Source of the DNA: Agaricus subrufescens
Taxonomy: Eukaryota; Basidiomycota; Agaricomycetes; Agaricales; Agaricaceae
DNA length: 64,000 nt
Assembly: GCA_029945375.1 (NCBI GenBank)
Contig: CM057065.1
Span: 2,170,001 to 2,234,000, forward strand
Direction: 5' to 3'
Part shown: in pieces, positions 23,341 to 34,503 of the stretch
Numbering within the stretch: the stretch's first letter is position 1
How the letters are laid out: every line of letters starts with the position of its first letter
Notes under the pieces: generated by a model
Databases searched by the model: none
Told to the model about the DNA's origin: nothing
What the model saw: the letters and a program-made list of their open reading frames with translations, nothing else
Program-made: the position numbers and the translations under genes

Positions 23341-26300
23341 TCACAATTTCGCATTTTCCTCCAACCTCCCCGCACCACCATTAACAACACCCTCCAACGG
23401 GCCCTTGACCAAATCCAACATATGTTCCACAACCTCCTGCGGTGTCGTCACATGCCAACTCGCCAAAGTCTTCTTACTTCTATGTCCCACAGCCGTCGTA
23501 AATATCGCATCGGCTTTAACACTTAATTCCACTGGCTGCGCATCTTTGTTATCGATCAACGTAACCGATAACGGAGCGGCAAACGAAGAACTCTTTTGGT
23601 CCGGTTGGAAGAGTTGTAATGCGCGAAACATGTCTTCATCGGTCTGTGTGTGTGTGTGCGTGTGTGTGTTTTAAGTCAGCGCTGAGAAAAAGAAGAGGCA
23701 TGAGAAGCGACTTTACCTTATCATCTCCAGCGCAGAAGATGAATTCAGCATCAGGATTGAGGTAAAGGATCCTTTTGACAATCTCGCCCTTGTTGACAGC
23801 GATGGGTCGAACCTCAAGATTCTTCTTACCAACCATCACTACAACGACCATTAACCTGTGGCTCTCTTTATTTACACAAACGGATGAGGCACACCTTCAA
23901 TGGGGCGTTTCTTAGCCAAATTATTCTCGAGTAAATCTTGACACTGCCTGCATTGGAACTGCCTATAGTATAAGGAAAAAATCGTTATCATTAACCATCC
24001 ACTTCCCACGCGATAAGAAACTCACCCCCATTCAGGGTCCGACGACCGATAATGCCATGTTATAGAACTCTTCTTCATCTCAACATGACTTCCCTGGGTC
24101 CTCTACATCCCCAAACAAGCCAAAAAAAAAAAATCAGAATCCCCAAAACCTACTTCCCAAAACCACGAACGCACCTCAGTATAATACCTAAAAATCTTCT
24201 CAACCTCCGGTATCCAACTCATATCCAAGTTCTCCGTATAATTCCTCCACTCTCCCGTCCCAGCCGCTTTAACAAACCCACCATGTTCCGCCGAAAACCC
24301 AATATTCTTCAGATGCCCCAAATGTAAGTCTAAAAACGCCTGATCACGTCCAGAAATAATATATACGACATTCTTCGGATCGTTCGATAATTCCTCTAAA
24401 GCTTCTAAAGCCGCCGGCGAAGGAATCGCCATCGAAGGTATTTTCACGATAGGAGCCAAGGTTCCCTTGGAGATACAACAGCATCAGCGGATGCGAAAAA
24501 AAACGAAGGAGAAAAAACGGCCGGCGTACATCATAATCAAACAAAAACAGCCTCTTCCCGGCGGAAGCATAAGAGCTCTGCAATTGATCTCTGGGGATGT
24601 AGGGAGTCTGTCTAGCCATTCCTTGTCTACCAACTTGACCTAACAACTGCTTGACGAGAATCGATGCCCAAGAGTGGGATGTGTGCGTCGTAACGACCTT
24701 GTACAACTTTGCGTGCCTCGCGGCCTTTTCAGCAGGCGACATTAAGAGCCCCTTATTAATCGCAGCAGCAACTTCCTAAAACGGCATAACCCATCGAAAA
24801 AATTGTATGGGCAAGGAGCGATTGAATGGCGTGGGGGGAGAATTTAATTTGGGATTAACCGTAATCGGTTAGAAAGCGGAGGTATTTTAAGCGAGAGACG
24901 CTTACCCCGAGATTCCACGGGTTCACAAGGAGGGCGTCCTCCATATTCTTACTGATGCCCATAAATTCACTCAATACGCTAGGACTCCTGTTCGTCTTTC
25001 CTTGTGCGATAACAAACTCCATACTTGTAGTATTCATCCCATCACGAAGGGGCGTGATCACGGCAAGGTCGGCCACGCTTAAAAGGGCGTAGAATTCATC
25101 CTTCTTCAGGGTTTGGTGGCTGGATATCGGGTTCGGCATTAGATATGGCCGACAGAAAGGTTCACAGTAAATGTCACGTACTAGTGATGGACAGGGATAA
25201 AATCAAGACTTCCATACTCGCCGTTGATGTGAGATACCAATTCACTGACTTGTCTCTCCAATTTAGGAGAATCGGTCAGGGACGGCGAAGTCACCTGGAT
25301 CAAGACGACGTTACCAATCCATTCAGGGTAATCTTGGAACAACTTTTCAAACGCGCAAAGCTGTTTGTCGAACAACAAAAAACAAGGAAAAGAGAGGTAC
25401 ATCAATTTTGATTACCCGCGTTAACGTCGGAGACCGCACCTTTTGAATGACACCCTTCACGACGTCAAGTTTATCACGTCCAACAATAATTTTTTTGCCC
25501 TCATACAAGGTACGAAGCGCCTCAAGCTTAGGCAAAATTCCAGGTCGTTCGCTGCCAAGACAATCAATAATCAGCTTTTACATCTCGCATCAGAGACTAC
25601 CCACATATCACGGGCTACACGCTCCGCATCAATACCAACAGGACAGTGCGACACAGAGGTCACATGTCCCTCTACATCAATACCTCGCGAGTTTGATTCA
25701 TAACCACAGACTCTAACGCATGTGGAAATAAAGTGCCTAGAATATGAATATGTCTGAGAACCATAGGTCAGAAGGAGGTGCTCGAGATCAAATGAAGCAA
25801 TTTTGTGGAGCGCCCACCTGGAAACAAACGAGATTGGCGCCAAGCATTCCGTCAAGTATTTCTCTTCGTCCTATAAATACACATTTAGCCATATTCGGTA
25901 TTGCAAAGTGGAGAGACACAGCACTCACGGGGCAAGCACCGGAATACTTCACTGCTCGGGAACGGAGTATGTACAAACAAACCCAGAGCGGCATCTGGAA
26001 TCGACTCCCTAACAAGTCTACAAACATGCATCGATATCAGAAGATTCCCGAAATGAAAACCCATCACAGGACTTACCTCGGCACCAAGAGCAAATGGTAG
26101 TCATGTACCCAAACGAGGTCACCAGGTTGATAAACCTCCGCAATACGTTGAGAAAACGCGGCATTAGCACTTTCATAATGCGGATAATGCTGATCAGCCG
26201 AGTCATACTCAGTAGCGACATCTTGCCAGAGCAGATAATGAAACAACGGCCACAAAACTTAACACGTGTCATGTCAGCTATCTCGAAACGGAAAAACCTT

Positions 26301-27026
26301 GAGAAGTTTGTACATACTTTGCTTGCAATACCCATCATAGTGACCATGTGCAACCCTATCATCCAACCATACGGGGACATATGTCGTCTTCTTATCATCA
26401 TCCGGATCACTTTCCTTCGGTGTCCAGTTCTTGAGAGCCTCCTCATACACAACCCTATCCTCCCTTGAGATAACATCCGCAGGAACCTTCTCCTCCTCAG
26501 AATCGGCAAAATGGATGTCCCCCGTCCAGCCAACGATGATCTGTTCATGAGTCATCGACAACGAACGTATGCCCGAAATCATGGCCGAATGACCGTATCG
26601 TGGAGCAAGGCTCCACACCCCAGCCGCTGGGGAGGGGGACAGGGACGGGGAGGAGGCAGTTGAGGTGGCAGCAGTCGAAAACGTGTCAGTTGGGGAGGGG
26701 GGAGCACTTGAGGGAGCACTCGACGGAGCCGAGAGATCCAGCACATCGACCTGCCTCGGCATATACTCCGTCGCCATGGATTTGGTGGGAGGCGTCGCCG
26801 GCGGGCTGGGGAGCGCACTGACAGTGAGACCACCAGGTCTAAAGGTGGCCACGACGGGGAGATCATGGACCACATGGATAATCCTCCCAGAGAGCGGTAT
26901 AGAGTTCTGCCTGTGCTGTTGTTCGAGTGCTCGGATGTGAGCACGCACCTCGTCAAGCGACGACTCGTCCGCCTGGCGGGTGTAGGGCTCGGCAAAGGAG
27001 TCAAAGGGGTTTCCGCGAGAAGACAT
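23341..27026 (-). CDS. TPS2: Trehalose-6-phosphate phosphatase with GT20-like domain (TPS2 type)
   Basis: Cytosolic enzyme removing phosphate from trehalose-6-phosphate to give trehalose. The start MSSRGNPFDSFAEPYTR at 27026 is followed by a Ser/Pro/Ala-rich segment and QIIVGWTGDIHF, the Tps2-type start of the glycosyltransferase-20 region. Further exons give WPLFHYLLWQDVATEYD, LVWVHDYHLLLVPR, GRDKLDVVKG and LRDGMNTTSMEFV. The phosphatase (HAD) domain begins KRLFLFDYDGTLAPIVK, with the nucleophile Asp in DYDGT; an intron at about 24462-24533 splits this motif after DYD. IISGRDQAFL and GFSAEHGGF follow. The C-terminus reads WHVTTPQEVVEHMLDLV and ends at 23341. In yeast Tps2 the synthase-like half is inactive; whether that holds here cannot be read by eye. 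Upstream neighbours share its orientation with a gap of under 200 bp. Confidence 0.93.
23644..23669. repeat. (GT)n microsatellite in a TPS2 intron
   Basis: A run of GT dinucleotides with a GC interruption, lying between coding blocks near the 3' end of TPS2 (CA repeat on the coding strand). Confidence 0.8.
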
Positions 27027-27221
27027 GGGGGGAGGAAGGGCAGGGACGGGGGAATATAAGTGGGAAAGAGGCCGTCTATAACGAAACTGGCGCAGTGAAA
27101 AACCAGGCGTGATGGACGAGATGAGTTAACAGCTGGGATAATAATATCCGCCGATGGATCTCGCCAGGACCATATATAGAATTGCATAGAGGCATAATGT
27201 ACACAGTCAATCTACCGCTAA

Positions 27222-30028
27222 CTAAACCGCATCGGCCTGCATCGGCGCTACCTGCCCGCCCTTGGCCGCCGTCGGCGTGAACGTGTGCCAGCGGTCGTTG
27301 AACCGCACGTCTGATGAGCAGTCAGCAAAGTCGCGAGCTCCAAAACCTCAACTCACCCAGGGGCCTGCCGCCATACACATAGCTCTGGAACTTGGCAATG
27401 GCCGTCTCCGCCTCCACAATCTGCGCAAACTGGACCACACCACACCCCTTTGAGCGTGCCCCATCAAACAGAATTTCCGCCAACTCCACTTGCCCGGTCG
27501 TCTCAAACAATTCAACCAGATCCTCATTGGCAGTGGACCAAGGCAGCTAACCACACACCCCGATCAGGAAATTCCAATCCGACAATCCAGGAAAACCACG
27601 CACATTGCGAACCATGATCTGCTGACTGGGTTCTGGCTCGTATCCGCCGGCATACCCGCCCTGTCCTCCATACCCGCCACGACCGCTGTATCCGTCCATC
27701 GCCAGTCCGCCTCCACCAGGTCCACTGGGACCACCTGATGAATCAGGCCCACTGTAATCAGCATACAAATCTTGGTTTGAGAAATCACGGCCAGCACCAC
27801 CACCAAATCCGCCGCGGAATCCTCCTCCGCCTCCTCTGAAGCTTCCACGGAAGCCTCCTCTCAGCCCACGAGGAGCCCCCCCTCGGAATCCACCACGGAA
27901 TCCCACGTTGCCAGAAAGACCAGCGTAACGATCCTTATAAAGAAAAATGAATTAGCAACATGTACACCACGCTGCAGCCTATCTCCTTACCTCGCGAACC
28001 TCAAGGGTACGACCATACCAATCGTAGCCGTGGTACATATCTAACCGCAGAAATCATCAGCCCGCCCCCGACTAAATAGGAAAAAGAGCCCTTACTAATA
28101 GCTTGCTGCGCATCCTTCACCGTCTCGAATACAACAGTACCTGACCCTTTTGGCCTACCATCCGCACCAATGTTAATATCCGCACGCATAATATTACCAG
28201 CATTTCGGAAAAGATCTTTTAAATCTTGCCAACCTGCCTGATAAGGAAGCTACACATGCACGAGACCGCCAATCAGTCCTCTTCTTTCATATATCAAAAA
28301 AGAGCACGCACATTGCCGACGTAGAGCTGATTTCCAGGATTTTGATTACCCCCAAAGAAGTTGTGAGATGCCGGGCGAGGCGGAGGTTGTGCATGAAGTC
28401 CCTGTCCCGCCATTGCCATACCAATTTTACCTGGAACAGGAGTAGCACCAAACCGGGCCTCAGTTTCGCGATCCTACAACCGCATGCGTCAGATCAAAAA
28501 CGGTAAAAAAAAAATGTAGTGCACGAACCTCGCGGATGAACACGGGTCGACCAAGGAGTGGCTGCTCCGACAGTTCACGAATCGCTCGCTGTGAGTCTTC
28601 CTGAGAGGCAAATTCCACAATACTACATCCGGAAAAGATCAGAAAAAAAAAGGCAACCAAAGGTAAACTTCAACAACATACCCGCATCCTTTGGAAACAC
28701 CAGTAGGTGTAACAAGTACTTCGGCGAAGAGCACCTCACCAGCTGCCAAACCAAAATCTCCCATCAATATTCCTGCCAACATCGACCAGACGATTCCATC
28801 AAAAAAGACAGGGGGTTGAGGGTGTTTTTTTATGTGGGCTGCGAAAAGAAAAAACTCGCGAACTCTAAACTTTCCTCTTCTCCCCAAAAGAACAACCTCT
28901 TTTCTTCTCGGGACAGGAACGCAACACATGGATATCATCCACAGATCACTCATCTCTTCCTCACTAATAAGCTCCAAGCTCCCAGTTCATCGGAAAGACG
29001 AAGACGCGCCCCCCATATTTGCGCCTATGCGTGCTCAAAAGGAAAAGAAAAAGCTCCCCAAGGGCGCGATTCCCACTTCTCCTCGTCATCGTCACCAAAT
29101 TGGGTGCATCACAATGCATGTCGGCTTGACCAACAACCAGAGCCAGAGAAGAAAAAGGCATCCCAAAAAATGAAGTGGCAGAATCATCTTTCCACACCCT
29201 CGAAACCTTTTCTCGAAAAAAAGAAAGAGAACCCAAACGCAAACCCACCTCCCCTCATAAATTCAATCAAATCGCGATACTTGACGTCGTAGCTGAGATT
29301 CCCGACGTATACTCGATTTTCCCGCTTGCTGATTTTCGCAAACTCGACAGCTTCTTCATGGTCTGCATTCATAGGCCCACCTAGGGAGCGTGAGAAAGCG
29401 TCCCCACCTCGACGGTCACGACTCCGAGACCTGCTGCGGGAGCGGGTTCGTGAACGAGAACGTGGAGAGCGAGAACGGCCTCCTCCTCCACGTCTACTGC
29501 GACGGGGGGATGCTGAACGACGACGAGGAGAGCGTGACCTGCTACGACTTCGCGAACGTTTTCGCCTCTGTTTCAGGTAAGAAAAAAAAAATTTTTTTTT
29601 TTGTCAGACTCGAGTATCTATGGAAAAAAAAGAGCGCGCACCTCTGCACCATTTCTCCTGTTCTCGGGCTCCCAATGGTCGCCAGCACGTCGACCAGAAT
29701 TACGCACTATGCAAAAGGAAGAGCAAAAAGGAGTGAGCCATCGCACAACGCAGGACAGCAGCAAAAAGGTCATACAAGTGTCGCCCCTCCTATCCCTCTC
29801 GCGGTCGCGGTCTCTATCCTTATCCCTGTCCCTTCTATCGCGGTCATAGTCCCTATCACGGTCTCTTTCACGGTCTCTATCCCTCTCCCTATCCCTCTCT
29901 TTATCCCTATCATAATCCCTATCCCTATCTCTGTCACGGTCTCTACCTCCGCCTGTAGAACTAGCAAGCCCAACCGCCGACATTCCTTTATCCTCATCAA
30001 GTTCTTTCACCTTCATGTCAATATCCAT
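27222..30028 (-). CDS. RNA-binding protein with RD/RS-rich head and three RRMs (Gbp2/Hrb1-like)
   Basis: Probable nuclear mRNA-binding shuttling protein of the SR-like Gbp2/Hrb1 group, which links transcription and mRNA export. It starts [20 protein letters not shown] at 30028, followed by a long Arg-Asp dipeptide tract encoded by a degenerate CGNGAY repeat (about 29800-29950). After an intron an Arg/Ser-rich stretch follows. RRM1 begins [20 protein letters not shown]; its second half has [17 protein letters not shown]2 has [34 protein letters not shown] and GRTLEVRE. A Gly/Arg-rich (FRGG) and Gly/Tyr-rich linker precedes RRM3, with [33 protein letters not shown] and the end [13 protein letters not shown]; stop at 27222. 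Domain order matches yeast Gbp2/Hrb1. Exons are short and numerous; borders are approximate. Confidence 0.88.
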
Positions 30029-30764
30029 AGCGACTTCAAAAAACTACCACGTGTTTTCGGAGTGCTCTTTTTTTGGGGGTACGCAGTGAGGGTACGCAGA
30101 AGAAGAAGAAAAGACAGAGCAAGAGAGGGAGATATGTGGTTGGTGTGTGGTTGCAGAGAGTCTGCGGTGCTGGTACGTGGAAGAAGTGGAAAGCTGTGAG
30201 ACCCGCGTGTGAAAAAAATTATTCCGTTCATGTAAGCCATTACGGCATTGACAGGTTATAGATCCCGATTGAATACACTCCTTGCTTTGATTGTGTATTC
30301 CTTTGTCTGATGGTGCTAAGTGCGCTTCTATCTTATCCTCCACTGATCAATGGCACTCGACTGGAAGAGTCCATGCAGTATGTTTCAATTTCAAGCACGC
30401 GATTTGCAAGGATCCACTACGGAAGTAACACGAGTGCAAATGCCCTTGGTGTTCCCATCCTGGGCGGTCAGAACAACCGGATAAAGTCAGATTATGGAAC
30501 CCCTCCCTAAGCCTCGTTCATCTTTCAGAACAAACTCATTTATTTGGGGTCAACCATCGCCGAGGACCTAATGTTCAATACTCAACTCGTGCAACAGGCT
30601 GAATAATTCAGCACCTATAGGATCATTCCGCGGAAACCAACGAACAAACCTCCATACTTAGAGGATTCTCCAAAGCTATAACTTACAATGACAACCAGAA
30701 GAATCATCACCACCTTGTCACACAATACCCCACACCCAAAACCTCACCCTCCAATCAAGCCAAG
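30029..30764. other. Upstream flank of the RRM gene
   Basis: Promoter side of the RRM gene followed by sequence with no supported gene. Confidence 0.4.
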
Positions 30765-30908
30765 CAATCAGACCCAGTTCGGAAGCTTTACCTTTTCCAC
30801 GTACTTACCCAAAAGTGCCTCACAAATATATCGCGAAGCAATCAGACCTTGTTCGGATGCTTTTACCTTTCCACGTACCCCGAAGTGCCTAACCAATCTA
30901 TCGCGAAG
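30765..30908. repeat. Imperfect tandem duplication, two units of about 72 bp
   Basis: Unit 1 (30765-30838) and unit 2 (30839-30908) both begin CAATCAGACC, contain CCACGTAC and AAGTGCCT, and end ATCGCGAAG, with small indels between. On the minus strand each unit reads through a potential acceptor, a short GCACTT block and a GTA donor-like site. It may be a duplicated exon of a gene I cannot otherwise define. Confidence 0.8.
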
Positions 30909-32693
30909 CAACGCTTGATTCGTCTCCTTGGCAGTCAGGAACTTCTCATCGGTTTGAAGTTTACGGCAACAGCTGATCACATTACGGGAAAGACCCCCAT
31001 CAAAAACCATCTTAACGCTCAGTTACGCCGCGTCATTCATCCGCCTCCTGAACTGATCACAAAACATCTGGGACATATGTGACGCTGTAGATTTCGAAGA
31101 CCAAACTACTGGTACCAAACACCACGGATTAACGACTCTTGTGTTTCACTACTGCCCCCGCTTTCCAAGCCCGAGCTGACACTACCGATACAAATCTCCA
31201 ATAGCGCCAACTCTCAGTCCAAAATCGATTCTATCTTAAGCCTTGAAAACCTGCTAACGTTCTCATCGACGAATTGAGCGCAACGAGACTGCTCGGATGC
31301 AATCTGGCTGTGTCTCCGGAAGTTCCCCGGAGATCCCATTCCGAATGATTATCTGAAGATATCCGAGTCAAACATGTTAGTAGGACTCATCCGTACCCTT
31401 AATCGTATAGAACCCAAACGTCTTAGGCGTCTCTGTCGCCACTCTGCTTCGCACCTTTGCGTTATTTAGTGCCGTGCCATATGCCATCGACCGGCCCACC
31501 AGCTCAGTTCGGGCTTACTGTTGAACACACGTAGAGTGGAAGCGGTTGATATATACGTATTATCGATTTCACGATATATGCTTCCATGACTCGCAATTAG
31601 GTTTGATAGTAGATTATAACGTCCATTGGACCTGGGAAATCATTGTTTGTAGGGAACAGCTCCCGAGAGTCAAAGCTTTTTTTGGATCGGGGATGAAGTT
31701 ATCCCCATGCAGAAGCACAACGTCGTACGGTTTCACCATCGAACTATAACAACTTACCCCTCCCTAACCATACTCCCTCTTGGGTAATCCCAAAGAGTTT
31801 CCAATCAATGCCCGCCATTACCGGTGGAGCTTAATATTTGCTCTCACGTCCACTAATGTATCTATCCCAGTATGATTTGATCACATACCAGGATGCACCC
31901 ATATCATCAAACATTTATCTTTAGATTCCTGTCAACATTCATCACCATCTCCAAATTCCCCATCCACCAAACCCATCTCAAAAATACCGCTACAAGCCCC
32001 AAATCAAAGCTTGAACCAACCCGCACTTACTCACCGATCCACACATACCAAAAAAACAGTACCATACCGAAAAAAAAGCAATATAATAACATCACCAAAC
32101 ACAAGTCCAAAAAAAAAAAAAGCCAGACAAAGCAAAAAAAGCAAAACTACAAAGCAGCAAAAATCAGCATTTTTTTCATTCATATATATATAACAACACA
32201 CGAGCCTCTGTTTACAAAACACTTTCACTTTCATTTCAAAAAGAAAATTTCGAGCAGCTCCAGAAAAAAAAAAAAAAGAGAAAGAAAGCATAAGCAATAC
32301 ATACAGAGAATGGAAATGGGAAGGAGAAGTGTCAGAGCGATATCAGGGAAGGAAAGCGGTGGGGAATAGGGGAGAGCGGAAGTTTGGTATGATAACCGAA
32401 CTCGTGTATACATAATACGTAAAAGACGGAGTAAGGGGGGTACGAAGTTTAATAACTCTGAGAAATTGAAGTTTGTAAGCCGATTTTTTGAATTTAGTGT
32501 AGCCAAAAAAAAAGATGTAGATGAGAAAGGAGGTGGTGAGGGTGGGTATGTATACAAGGCAACCAAACGTCAAGAAGAGCTACAAACATAGAGAGGGAAA
32601 AGAAACATAAAGGACATGCCTTTGCCAAGAACGTTTGTATTGCCCCTCTCTCTCTCCACATCCGTCAGCCATACACTATCCCTGAAAGATCCC
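30909..32693. other. Gene-poor gap, 1.8 kb
   Basis: No gene defined. A minus-strand stretch around 31240-31340 has a readable frame (with SQIASEQSRCAQFVDEN) interrupted by stops, possibly a decayed or unmodelled exon. From about 31890 to 32290 the plus strand is A-rich with several runs of 8-14 A, plausibly downstream/3' sequence of the Zn2Cys6 gene (T-rich in its sense). Confidence 0.4.
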
Positions 32694-34144
32694 TCAAACA
32701 CTACTCTCGTCCCCACTTCCATTATCATTCTCATTCCCATCTCCGTTCCGGACATCGTCATCGTCATTATCATCGTCTTGATTATCAACTTCCCCTTCCG
32801 CATCTTTCTCACCTCCACTGCTCAGCCCACTACCATCGCCTTCCAAGTCTTCTGGCCGCACCACGCCTTCTTTGATGGCAGACGAAGTAGACCTAGTCAT
32901 GACTTTTGTCCTCTTAGCTTTCGACTGTTGGCCATTGGTCAGCTTTGCAGCACTTCTTGTACGCTTTCTTGTTCTGATACTCGCGTTGATCGCCGCGACA
33001 GCCTCAGTTGCAGCCTTTTCCACAGAACCCGACGGCCCACCGTCTCCTTCACCGTCTTTCTTTTGCGCGTCCGGCACCGGGGGCGTGGAAACCGACTGAG
33101 AAATCTCTGTCCCAGGCGCAGGCGGTTGCAAAGACGGTTGAGGTTGCGACGTGGGTGGTTGGGTGCCTGGAGGAGGGGGAGGCAGCCCAGGTAATGGTGG
33201 AAACATCGGAGGGTAATGGGAGAACGGCGGATATGCGTAGAAGTAGGGAGGTAAAACGGGCTGACCGTTAACGCCGACATGAGGCGGTGCCCCGGGGTGA
33301 TGAGGTAGCGGAGGAGGGGGCTGGGCAGAAGATCCGTCTGGATTTGTCGGCTGCGAATCTGGAGGGTGGGTCATGAATGGTCCAGGGGGGCCGTAGTAGA
33401 GGGCCTGGTAGAAACCTTCGGGTGCGAACTGGTGTGGCACGGGCAGAGCAGAGGGGGGCGGGGCCGGGGGAGGCGGTTGTCCAGCCGGCGATTCAGCTGA
33501 TCAGCAGGTAAGTGCGGGCGATCGGGCGGATGAGAAAAAAGAGCCGTACGTGCATAAGCAGCGGCGTTTTCAGAAGACTTGTTTTTGCGCTTATAAGGCC
33601 CGCGTTTGATGCCCTTTTTGCGCTCCTTGCGCTGTCCGTCGACGCAGCTGCTGGTCATGCCGTACTTGATGCAGCGCTCGCAGGGGCGGTTCTCGTCACA
33701 TCGCTTGCAGGCGGCGGCACAGTTGGTGCACTGGGTGGGCAAGGTGAGGGAGAGACACGGGTGGGGACGAGCAAGAAGGGCGTACCGCCATTTTGACCTG
33801 TTTGCGCTTGGGCTTGGTGAGCGCGGGGGAGACGGAGGAGGGCGGCGGCGGGAAGGCTGGTCGGGGCGTCAGCGAGAAGGGGAGAGGGGGCTGGGGAGGA
33901 CGTACGGGCGCCCTGGGGGGGCGGGTAGGGAGGGATAGACCATGCCGGGGGCAAAGGCCATCATGTAGGGGGGCGGGGGCGGGGGGTTCTGGGGGGTGTC
34001 GGGGTGGGCGGCGTCGGCGGGGGGCGGGTAGGAGAAGAAGGGCGGGTAGCCCGGGGGGGGCGGGGGGAAGGGCGAGTATGGCTGGGGATACGGCAGGACG
34101 CTCGGCGGGTACGGCGGGTCGTGGGCCTTTTGCTGGTCGGCCAT
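32694..34144 (-). CDS. Zn(II)2Cys6 transcription regulator, proline-rich
   Basis: Predicted fungal DNA-binding regulator. Start MADQQKAHDPPYPPSVLPYP at 34144. The N-terminus is almost entirely Pro/Tyr/Phe-rich. After introns, KPKRKQVKMA joins QCTNCAAACKRC, then DENRPCERCIKYGMTSSC, giving C-x2-C-x6-C-x5-C-x2-C-x8-C with one additional Cys inside the first loop. Basic GQRKERKKGIKRGPYKRK follows directly. A further exon, spliced in at ESPAGQPPPPAPPPSALPV, carries more Pro-rich sequence, a basic patch RTRKRTRSAAK and KAKRTKVMTR, and a strongly acidic Asn/Asp C-terminus ending DESSV. The central position of the zinc cluster and the GPYKR linker match a conserved fungal regulator group. No middle fungal-TF homology domain is seen. 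Targets are unknown. It is divergent from the F-box gene across 359 GC-rich bp. Confidence 0.85.
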
Positions 34145-34503
34145 GGGTCTGGGGCATGGTGGTCAGCGGAGAAGAGGCCGGCAGCGAGCGGGGAATACCA
34201 AATAACACTCCGATCCCGGCGCCGCGTTGAGGAGGGCGGAGGAGAGACGCAGCGTCGTGGCCAAGTTCGCACGTGCGAAAGTTGTCACCCCCAGCAGGGC
34301 CCGTGCGCCCCTCGCCCCCGTCCAGCACCGCTCCCCGCCCAGCGGCCCCGACCCCGCCAGCGAGCCGGGCAGCGCAGTGCGGCGCGAGTCCGACCCCCGT
34401 GGCCCGTTGCCGGCAGGCTGAGGCACGTTCTGTTCTCCGCCCAAACTAACACACTCCGCTCTCTCTCCTAAGTATATCCTCCCCACCCAGCCCGCAGAAA
34501 TGC
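34145..34503. promoter_or_regulatory. GC-rich bidirectional promoter region
   Basis: Sequence between divergent starts of the Zn2Cys6 gene (minus) and F-box gene (plus). Very GC-rich, no clear TATA box. Open frames crossing it on both strands look like composition artefacts. Confidence 0.5.

Noticed and set aside
24052..27112. Several plus-strand frames opposite TPS2
   Set aside because: Shadows of TPS2 exons on the other strand.
28558..30199. Long plus-strand open frames (28558-29292 and 29390-30199)
   Set aside because: Antisense to the RRM gene; the second is the mirror of the RD-coding repeat. No plus-strand splice or motif support.
31893..32369. 158-codon plus-strand Lys-rich open frame
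   Set aside because: Produced by A-rich low-complexity DNA downstream of the Zn2Cys6 gene; no motif or conserved pattern.
33512..34471. Gly/Arg-rich open frames on both strands around the Zn2Cys6 gene
   Set aside because: GC-rich composition makes all frames open; only the frame carrying the zinc cluster and matching splice sites is convincing.
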